Positions 56,070-64,000 of a stretch of 64,000 nucleotides of DNA are shown in pieces (the first letter of the stretch is position 1; every line of letters starts with the position of its first letter). The notes beneath the pieces were generated by a model. The model saw nothing but the letters and a program-made list of their open reading frames with translations. It was not told the DNA's origin and ran no database searches. Source of the stretch: Alviniconcha marisindica (lineage: Eukaryota; Mollusca; Gastropoda; Provannidae); contig JABMCL010000191.1 in assembly GCA_018857735.1 (NCBI GenBank), positions 1,312,501-1,376,500 of the forward strand, read 5' to 3'. Both the position numbers and the translations under genes were made by a program.

Positions 56070-56345
56070 TACACTGCCATCATCAGAACAACTCCTGCAT
56101 TAAGACGGGCAGCAGTGTGGTTCATCTGAATGTTTAAGTCAGTGCGTAGGAACATAGTCACGATCAGACAGTGTCCATGAACCACCGATTCTGACTTTTT
56201 TTTTAAACGGCCCGTGCACCCGGCACCCTGGCTATAGCAACCCTTTCGCTGAGCAGAGAGACCAAGCGAGACCGAAGCGGAATCGAACCGACACTGTCTG
56301 CTTCCTGACGTCTTACCGCCGGGCCAAAGCGCCCCACAGTTCGTG
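56070..56345 (-). mobile_element. tRNA-derived SINE family 2, diverged copy lacking the tail
   Basis: On its own strand: A box TGGCCCGGCGG, B box GGTTCGATTCC (complement of about 56282), central GCATTAAGACGGGCAGCAG. The 3' tail hairpin is missing because the minisatellite begins there. Confidence 0.8.
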
Positions 56346-56379
56346 TCTTTTGAAGAAGCCATACGCGCGCGCGCACTTT

Positions 56380-56910
56380 GCCAGACATACAGGTCATGTC
56401 GAAAGTGTGACCCTGCTTTGGGAAACATACAGGTCTTGAAGTAGTAGTGTAACCCTACGATCATGTTTTGTAATGTAATACACCGTTCTGGTGGAATAAA
56501 AGATGTAATACCATTCTGACGGAATGAAAGATCATATTTTTCATAACCATAACATCGTTCAGACCCGAATGAAAGATCACGTTTTGTAATGTAACACCGA
56601 TTCCACGGACCGAAAGACCGTGTTTTGTAATGTAACCGTTTTGACGGAATAAAAGATCAACGATCATAATTTGTCGAGTGACACTGCTTTGGTTTCAGCC
56701 TACTGACAGACTGACGCCTTTGTTTTGTAATATGACACTATTGTGATGGAATGATTTGTAATATGAAAGATTTTGTTAGACTGACAGATATGCGATCAGG
56801 TTGTATCAGATTGGCACTGTTCAGGACAGACTGGTACTGTTCAGGTTAAAGACCTGACTGACAGGTTGACAGGTTAAAGATCATGTTTCGTACTGTAACA
56901 CTGATACATA
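56380..56910. repeat. Degenerate ~40-bp tandem repeat
   Basis: Units share GAAAGATCATGTTTTGTAAT, GTAACAC and TTCTGACGGAAT, much diverged. Confidence 0.7.
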
Positions 56911-57660
56911 TCACGCTTGGTAGATGATATTTGGCAGAAAGAGAGACTGCTAATCGTACAACGTAAGCGAGATTCTGCAAACAATCAGACAAGTCACAGG
57001 TGCTTTGATTATTTCTGTATGGAAGAAAATTAGTTGTTAGTCGCTACGAGTCCTGTTCATGATACCAGTAAAATCTCTCTGACTGGAGCTAGGCCTATTA
57101 GCCACAAAACAACAACCACCTGGCCTCCATTGCGGGACTAGAGCTGTGGCCCAGCCGCACACGCCCCACCAGGGCACCTGGAACCCTGGAGGGTCCGTCA
57201 GAGAGTCCGTCCTCGTGCATGCATTTCACCAATCACCCCCTGTCTTTCCAAGTATTCTTCTATCATTTTAGGATATCTGGCTGACAAAAACAAAAACAAA
57301 CAAACAAAAAAAGACCCAAAACTCGACATGCCCAGATAACCATATTCTACATCTTCTGAACGAATTAGCACTTTTAAACCAGTCAAACTTAATATGTTGG
57401 TGTATTGTGTTAGTTGTTAGTCAATGCACTTGGTTTCAGAGAGTTAAAACAGACATGATCTGTAATGGCAACTATACGCTTAGTTATTACCATCTGTAAT
57501 GTTTAGTGATAAATGCAAAAAAAATTGATTAAAAACAGCAACAATAATAATAACGTACACTTATCATGCGCTCATCAACGCCCTGAGAGCTCACATGATA
57601 CATATTAACCTAAACACAATATTCTATACACACGTATAAAAACAATAAAGGCATTATATG
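56911..57660. other. No gene recognised
   Basis: 57297-57375 is the inverted counterpart of 59117-59185 (GCTAATTCGTTCAGAAGA). 57130-57215 is GC-rich. A minus-strand frame at 57198-57386 is unrecognised. Confidence 0.4.
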
Positions 57661-57661
57661 C

Positions 57662-57664
<3 letters not shown>

Positions 57665-57746
<82 letters not shown>

Positions 57747-57811
57747 CACCACACACACACACACACACACAACACACCAAACACACCACAACCCACCCCC
57801 ACACACCACAC

Positions 57812-57880
<69 letters not shown>
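57665..57880. repeat. (CA)n microsatellite with interruptions
   Basis: CA runs with CCA and AACACC interruptions over about 215 bp. Confidence 0.97.
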
Positions 57881-57881
<1 letters not shown>

Positions 57882-57911
57882 AATGACTGTAGCAGAAACT
57901 GGGTATTGATA

Positions 57912-59085
57912 TTAGTTGGGGCGGAAATATTGTGAGAAGAGGAAGGTTTTCAGTTTGGCTTTAAAAGATGACAGGGTTGAGCAATGTCTAAGGTCTTGTG
58001 GGAGTGAATTCCAAATGTGGGGTCCAAAGCAAGAGAAAGTGTGAAAGCCATGAGTCTTGCCTTTGTATTGCTGGATTTTCAGCATGCGGCTGTCAGAAGA
58101 AGAGCGTAGTGTACGAGATGGAGTGTAGACATGTAGCAGTTCAGAGAGGTAAGCAGCAGAACATTTTAGATGAAAACATACAAGCAACTTTATATTTAAT
58201 ACGTTCTGAAATGGGAAGCCAGTGCAGGTTTTCCAGGAGAGGTGTTGAGCGGTGGTGGCGGGTTGCGAAGAGAACGAGTCTTGCAGCAAAGTTTTGAATT
58301 TTCTGGAGACAGAGTTAAGTGTATCCATGAGGAGACAGTTGCAGTAGTCAAGCCGTGAGAGGATATAGGAAGTAACAAGAGTCTTGGCTGCATCTTCAGT
58401 GAAAAACCTGCGGACTGAACTAATGCGTTTAAGCTCGAAATAAGCAGTTTGACAGATTTTTATGACGTGCTTCATGAACAGGTTTGAGTCAAGAATGACT
58501 CCAAAGTTCCTGGCAGAACCAGAGATGGGGATGTTGTGAGAGCCAAGAGTAATCGAGCCAGGGAGGAAAACGGTGGAAGGTTTCAAGGAAGACAAAAAGG
58601 AAAAGAGAAGAGCTTCTGTTTTGTCGTCGTTCAGTTTGAGCTGATTTTCGGTCATCCATGTTTTTATGTTGTCTTGTGCATGCATTGAGTTCTTTGGTGA
58701 GGTTGGTCACTTCACTGAGAGGACCGGATTTCTGGAGCTGTGTCTCATCCGCGAAAAGCTGATGATTTACAGAGTGGTTAGCTATGATATCGGAGAGAGG
58801 CGTAGTGTACAGAACGAAGAGAACGGGCCCCAGTACTGAGCCGATGAAGTGTGATGGTGACGAAGACGATAACTCGAAGACGAGTGACTGAAGTGGACTG
58901 ATGTCTGTTGGGAGATATGACTAAAACCACTGGAGTGCAGTAGACTGAATGCCAAAAACAGAGTTCAGGCGGGAGAGGAGAATTTGGTGGTCAGTAGTGT
59001 CAAAAGCTGCAGAAAGATCCAACAAAAGAAGAACAGAAATGTTGTCATTGTCCAGAGCGGAGAGAATATCTGAGCTGGTACATTA
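57912..59085 (-). pseudogene. CR1/L2-like LINE RT with altered catalytic motif
   Basis: Minus strand: motif A LDLSAAFDTTDHQILLSRLN (about 59040-58980), motif B remnant GSVLGPVLFVLYTTPLS (about 58835-58785), motif C QLFADETQLQKS (about 58760-58725, FADE instead of YADD), a 257-codon open frame from 58685 with LNDDKTEALLF, LGVxLDS-like and ILSRLDYCNCLL, and the C-terminus FGPHIWNSLPQDLRHCSTL, ending at 57912. LDLSAAFDT is a CR1/L2 hallmark. The loss of the second catalytic Asp and the frame changes show it is dead. Confidence 0.85.
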
Positions 59086-59312
59086 CCGAGCTGGTACACG
59101 CTGAGAGATGGTACTGCTAATTCGTTCAGAAGAATGGATATGGTTGTCTGGGTGTGTCGAGTTTTTGGTCCTCTTTTGTTTGTAAACAGCAGAGACCGCC
59201 AAGAATAATCTCACGGGTCAGCTCAGACTACGAAAGAGAAAAGAAGAAGAAGAAGAAGAAGAAGAAGAAGCTCAAAATGCTTTACAGTTTCCACGCCAGT
59301 ACACCAGAAAAT

Positions 59313-59348
<36 letters not shown>

Positions 59349-59690
59349 GGGAAGAAAGAAAAGAAGAAGAAGAAGAAGAAAAAGAAAAAAGAAAAAAAAG
59401 GCTCTATCGAAGTACACACAAGGGGAGGGTGCGTGTCAGCGTGCAGGTGAGTGCGTTGGTGTCTTCTGATGATCCATCAGATGGGTACTGCGGACGCAGA
59501 AATACTGGACACCCAGCGGTTTCAAACGCTTCTCTTTTAAAACGTGATGTACAGTTGAAGGATTTTATGTACCTTATAATTACTCGCGAGCCAGGCAACA
59601 GTTACCGTAAGAGGTTTAGTCTCTGTTGCTGTGTGAGGTTTAGATCTCTGTTGTATGTGTGTGACGTCTGACGATGTTTGGTTGCTTGAG
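59086..59690. other. No gene; purine-rich (GAA)n/(GA)n tract
   Basis: 59236-59399 is nearly all purine on the plus strand (AAG, GA and A runs), a mirror-repeat type able to form triplex DNA. 59400-59690 has no recognised gene. Confidence 0.6.
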
Positions 59691-59770
59691 TGTTGCTTTA
59701 AGTCCACAGAAACAGTAGGCTTATTAGGGACGGGAGCCCAGGACGGCCACCTTGACTTTCACACAGCTTC
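59690..59770 (-). mobile_element. SINE family 2 tail fragment
   Basis: Complement of CGTCCCTAAT, AAGC-CTACT-GTTT, CTGTGGACTTAAAGCA, preceded by GTGTGAAAGTCAAGGTGGCC as at 36700. Confidence 0.7.
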
Positions 59771-59987
59771 TGAGATTGTTGTTGATGCTCCTTTTATATT
59801 GTATTCTTTTAATAGCGTTGCTTGCTTGACCTACTGTCGTAAATTCTGCCGGTCTAATTTCCACCGTCGCGGTTCATTAAGCTTCATTTTTCTCTGTCAT
59901 CTCTCCACTTCCCTGCAGTGGGCTACTGCTACCGCCAAAAATGTGAGGTCTGTTGCGGCACGTTTTGTCACTGAAAGTGTTTGTGTA

Positions 59988-60120
<133 letters not shown>

Positions 60121-60589
60121 GGTGGGGGAGGGACGGAGTAATAGTGATGAATAGTATAAAAAAATTTTTTTAATGTACAATGATTACAGTGTTCAGCACC
60201 AGTGGTGTGAGAAAAGTTGAACTCACAGATTCTTTTGAGAACTTGATGACTCCATCGATTAATTTCTGTTTTTGTTTGTTTGTTTTTTAAGTTGTTTTGA
60301 TCTTCTTTCACTTTTAACTTTACCTCTCACGCTAGTGTGTGGTGCAAGCAGCAAGGCCAACACTGGAGTAAGCTCCTATAATTCAGTGCTCCCGATAATG
60401 CACAACTGCGGGTCTATTACGCACATATTTGAATTTTGACTCGCAGATTAGAGATCCGTGAGTCATCTTGACGCACACATATTTTCAAAGCGATCGAGAT
60501 AGTCGACGGTTATTTAGCGCATAGCGAAACAAGATCGGCAAGGTTCGGAACGCAAAACTCTGCTTGCCTAACCACATTCCTGTCCGCGA

Positions 60590-60735
60590 TGCTGATTGGT
60601 TTAAATGTCATTTCCGGCAGTTGTATTTCAAAGCTGATTGGTCAGAAATTCACTTCCTTTCTAAGCTGTCACTTCTGGTCGGAAATTCACTTCCTAAGCT
60701 GTCACCTCCTTTCTACGCCTTTGTTTTCACTTCGG
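60590..60735 (+). promoter_or_regulatory. TATA-less promoter with CCAAT and ETS-like sites
   Basis: Two inverted CCAAT boxes (GCTGATTGGT near 60591 and 60633), ETS-like TTTCCGGCAG (60611) and two CACTTCCT sites (60650, 60689). The segment GGTCRGAAATTCACTTCCT with AAGCTGTCAC is tandemly repeated (about 60641 and 60679). No TATA box. It lies directly upstream of an ATG in strong context. Confidence 0.45.
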
Positions 60736-60743
60736 CTAAAAAC

Positions 60744-60897
60744 ATGTCGCTTTTACCTGGCTTACACGTGGGAAGAAGCGCTCGGCAGCAAAGTCTGATG
60801 AAAATATTATCGTTGAGGGGGAGAGAAATATTTAAAGCAGCTCAAAAAGATCCTAGCGCAACCGTAGTCGCTAGTTCGACTGGCGCTGCTGTAGAAG
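60744..60897 (+). CDS. Likely first coding exon of an unrecognised host gene
   Basis: ATG at 60744 (AAAAACATGTCG, good context) opens MSLLPGLHVGRSARQQSLMK, a basic N-terminus, then REIFKAAQKDPSATVVASST. At 60897/60898 AGAAG|GTAGTG fits a splice donor, giving 51 codons plus one base. Without splicing the frame would run to 60995. The basic, Arg/Leu-rich start could be a mitochondrial targeting sequence, but this is a guess. The compact promoter suggests a constitutively expressed gene. The frame is also open upstream to 60564, but that would start inside the promoter repeats. Confidence 0.4.
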
Positions 60898-61835
60898 GTA
60901 GTGTAAATGCGACTGAATTTTGGCAAAGGCGAATACAGCCTCCCTCATTTTTACTACTGCTCAGTCGCAAAATGGAGCTTGCAATTCCACAGTGATCTAC
61001 TCTTCGCCCTGGCAGCCAAATGATTTATTATAATTACCGTTTTTGCGACAATTACTTTTGTACTTGCTTTCTTCACTGATGTGCCATCGGAAAAACCTCG
61101 AACGAAACCATGGCTATTCCGATAAAATAAAATAAAAGTCGGTAAAGGAAGCAAACTAAATTCTTTTCTTTTTTTATGTATCATGTACTAAATAACTGTA
61201 AATGTGAAGATAGTAATTATGGATCATTTGTGGAGTAATTTTGTTGTTGTTTTAATACAAATACGGTTGCTACGGAATATTCATAATTATAGGCTACTTC
61301 GGTGTTGTGACCCCCAGTTTAGGCTGTTTGACCCTTAAATATTTTGACAGGGGGTCATTTGGACACTCACTTAAACTTTCTATGGGGAGCACTATTAATT
61401 AAAGAACAAATATTGGCGGCGTTTCTTTGTCTGTAGAAGGATCAAAGTTGGTGTGACGGTTTTCAGAAGTTCAACCGCAATGTCTACTTGGCCTGATAGT
61501 CGCTGGGATAATAATATTTAATAATACAGAAAACGTGTTCCACAGATATTGTGCTATAAACTTCACTAGGCGCTGTTCAATGAAACATTTTGACAAAAAC
61601 AGTCATCACACCCAATGTCAAACATGTGTTTGGATCACACCCAGTGTCAGTCCACGTTTACTTTTCAAACCGTACCAATCATTCAATCAAACATATCTAC
61701 AGGACGTACACAACACACGATCGGTCTCTATATAATCATATTCGACATAATCACAGACATATAGCAATATAAGATATTTCAGATTAACACTGGTTGACGA
61801 GAGGATAACACAACACAACGCAACACACGCAGCAC
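60898..61835. other. Probable intron or intergenic DNA
   Basis: AT-rich with no recognised frame. A phrase CATCACACCCAATGTC / GATCACACCCAGTGTCA repeats near 61605 and 61636. Confidence 0.35.
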
Positions 61836-62030
61836 AACGCATGCACGCACGCTCGCACGCACGCACGCACGCACGCACACACACGCACACACACAGTACT
61901 CAAGTTTCTTCATCGTGTGACACATTTTGTTTATTTCTTTGGATAACATTCAGAAACATTCTCTCTCTTTCTCTGTCACGCGCGCGCGCGCGTGTGTGTG
62001 TATGTGTGTGTGTGGGTGCGTGCGTGTGTG
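61836..62030. repeat. (GCAC)n, (CA)n and (CG)n-(GT)n microsatellites
   Basis: CGCA/CACG tetranucleotides 61840-61890; CG run 61979-61991 leading into GT to 62030. 62031-62915 holds no recognised gene; a minus-strand frame from 62174 (MDAGRSAKAETLRRH) is basic and unrecognised. Confidence 0.85.
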
Positions 62031-62917
62031 ATTTCTGGGCATATTCGATTGAATGTCCGTGATGAACTGTTCTACACTTTTGTTAATAACCTCTTGAGCC
62101 GAACACTTGCTGCGAGTAGGACACTTGCTGTGGCGTCTTAGTGTTTCAGCTTTCGCTGATCTTCCAGCATCCAAGCTAGCGCGCGAAGCATGGGAAAATC
62201 GATGGCTCCCTCCTTAGCCGAGGCCCTCTCCCCCTGCTGCTGCAACCGGGGCCACTCGTGGACTGGATAAGCCGTCAAGCGGCGGGCCGAGGATTACGTA
62301 TGTGTCAGTAGCGACAGTTATGTCCCTTTGGAGGATGACTCATCCACGGTTTATAGGTTGCAAAGGTCAAGCCAGTTACATCTCTCCGGACACTATTCGC
62401 CCGCATCGAATCTCACTTCGTGAGCCACAAAACAAGCAGCCGACCCTTCTCTCCACAAAACAAACTATCAGACCAGGAAGGAGACGTCAGTGTGAGCCGT
62501 CTGATAGAGAGAGTAGGGTGCAGAAAAGGGGGTGGAGCAGGGGTCAGAGAGATGGGAGGGCATGTTCAACGGTCTCTGACAGGGACTAGGGATGGCCGTA
62601 TCAAGTTGGTCACCTGCCGGTATGCTTCATAAATTTAAGGAGAGAGAAAGAATAGAAAAAAGGTTCGCTTTGCACGCAGTCGCTGCCAGCACGTTCGCAC
62701 CGAACCGGCCCTACCTCTCGGCCTCTCTGCCACGAAAATACTGCATTTACAGCGACCAGCCTTCAAAGCGTGTTCACAGTATGCGCCCCTGTCTGCCGGA
62801 CTAATGGACTGAGCTTTGAACATGCTTACTGGTGGGAGTGGTATGGTTGTGAGAAGTCGATTGTAAAGCGCCACTACTCGTGTAAATAGTCCTTTTGATG
62901 TTGTTGTTGTTTTTGCT

Positions 62918-62993
62918 CCACCATTCTATAATGATATTCACGCTAGCAGCCCATGTTTCCACCATTCTATAATGATATTCACGCTAGCAGCCG
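62918..62993. repeat. 41-bp tandem duplication
   Basis: CCACCATTCTATAATGATAT and TCACGCTAGCAGCC occur at 62918 and 62959 without a change. Confidence 0.92.
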
Positions 62994-63166
62994 TACTGAA
63001 CAATACTTTTGCAGCTTTCATGTCGCGGAGTTCAGAACAAGGACAAGGATATGTCCGGAAGACGGAAAGATTGTATGATGCGTGAGAGAGTAGATCGGGT
63101 GGTATGCATGTGTATTAGTCATTGTCCTTTACGGGTACCTTTACTACTGTTAACATACAGGGGGAA

Positions 63167-64000
63167 ATGGCTGGGGACGTAACTATTCTGTCAACGAACT
63201 GCAGGGGACTGGCGGATGTTGAAAAACGAAATGACGTATTACACTATTTGAAGAAGAAAAAATATAGCATTTATTGTTTACAAGAAACTCACTTTTCAGA
63301 AGAAATACAGTCTGATAACTTCAAAATGGGGATATAAAGCATATTTTAATTCTTCAACTTCAAGCAAAAAAGGATTAGCAATACTAATAAACAACAACTT
63401 TGAATTCACCTTTGTAAAACTAGTTACGGATGACAAAGGGGATTTCATGCTTCTGCAACTGAAAATAAATGACCAAACATTTACCTTAGTTAATCTCCAC
63501 AGCCCTAATAAGGACGACCCAGATTTTTACGATCGCGTCATGGGAGAATTAAAAAACACACCTAGCCAAGAATTGATATTAACTGGCGATTGGAACCTGG
63601 TGTTGAATCCTGAGTGAGATTCACAGAACCATAAACATATTAATAACCCAAAATGCAGAGAAAAGGTGATTGACATGACGAATGAACTCTCGCTAGTGGA
63701 TACTTGGAGAGAGCTAAATGCCCGGTGTAAACGATTCACCTGGTGACGCTCACAACCTGTTCTACAGCAGAGCCGTCTGGATTTTTTCTAATTCATGAAT
63801 ACCTTGCCGCAAATGTCATCGCCACTGACATATAACCTGGATATAGGACAGATCACAATTACGTTTAGATTTACTGAAAGAGCTCGAGGTAAAACATTTT
63901 GGAAATTTAATTCGAGCCTACTAAAGGACAAAGAATACGTTCGGAAAATAAAGGAATCGATAAAGGAAACTAAACTGAAATACGCTAAAAATGTAGATAG
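63167..64000 (+). pseudogene. L1/Tx1-like LINE endonuclease, 5' part, runs off the window
   Basis: ATG 63167 opens MAGDVTILSTNCRGL, RNDVLHYLKKKKYSIYCLQE (catalytic Glu in QETH), then after a one-base shift near 63325 SKKGLAILINNNFEF, LILTGDWNLVLNPE (catalytic D and N), LVDTWRELN, KRFTW and QQSRLDFF, then WKFNSSLLKDKEY. This order is typical for the L1/Tx1 group. In-frame stops at about 63616 (TGA), 63744 (TGA) and 63789 (TAA), plus the shift, make it a pseudogene. The start region is probably the true ORF2 N-terminus. Confidence 0.85.

Noticed and set aside
55404..56137. Long open frames on both strands (Gly/Val-rich plus, Pro/Leu-rich minus)
   Set aside because: Products of a 21-bp repeat whose period is a multiple of three.
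59466..59490. Hammerhead ribozyme suggested by CTGATGATCCATCAG
   Set aside because: The motif is a short hairpin; the required GAAA core and flanking stems are absent.

Overview
The window looks like nuclear DNA of a marine mollusc, most likely a gastropod. The evidence is long (GT)n, (CT)n and (GT/GC)n microsatellites, minisatellites every few kilobases, many decayed non-LTR retrotransposon pieces of the Nimb/I, CR1/L2 and L1/Tx1 types, a Penelope-like element, two tRNA-headed SINE families and split protein exons with consensus splice sites. There are no operons, ribosome-binding sites or rRNA genes. The organism call is inference; no host marker gene settles it.

Layout. 0-6.8 kb: LINE 3' ends, a TTAA-flanked inverted-repeat element, a tRNA-derived SINE and a 54-bp minisatellite. 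6.8-12.8 kb: a CR1/L2-like LINE with a duplicated 3' end, then T-rich sequence. 12.85-17.2 kb: a 5'-truncated, frameshifted Nimb/I-like LINE (endonuclease, RT, RNase H, C-terminal Cys/His region, 3' hairpin tail). 17.2-24.3 kb: LTR-like dispersed repeats, a perfect tandem duplication and a cluster of foldback elements. 24.3-28.4 kb: a degenerate repeat field built on the hairpin arm CAGTTACCA/TGGTAACTG, a protein remnant and a SINE with an exact 20-bp target duplication. 28.4-37.7 kb: an LTR-like block, rearranged minisatellites, a foldback element and a G-rich minisatellite. 37.8-41.4 kb: a 3.6-kb minisatellite whose unit often carries the E-box CACGTG. 41.44-43.04 kb, minus strand: the best host gene, the first large coding exon of a pappalysin (PAPP-A)-like metalloprotease, with signal peptide, long pro-region and start of the LamG domain. 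43.5-50.6 kb: minisatellites, CR1/L2 pieces, and a Penelope-like GIY-YIG element flanked by inverted copies of its own 3' end. 50.6-59.1 kb: a LINE split by a nested LINE tail and a SINE, more minisatellites, and a CR1/L2 element whose RT active site reads FADE. 60.5-60.9 kb: a TATA-less promoter (CCAAT and ETS-like sites) with a short first coding exon. 63.2 kb to the end: a decayed L1/Tx1-like endonuclease running off the window.

How parts work together. The SINE copies near 24, 28, 29.5 and 59.7 kb, and tail copies at 36.7-36.8 kb, share a 3' stem-loop with the Nimb/I-like LINE at 17.18 kb, and the stem shows compensatory changes. This suggests the LINE family mobilises the SINE. A second tail type (AATAGCGCTATA after a GCTC/GAGC hairpin) links the other SINE family to LINE tails. 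The E-box minisatellite lies just inside the intron that follows the pappalysin exon and could matter for its regulation; this is untested inference.
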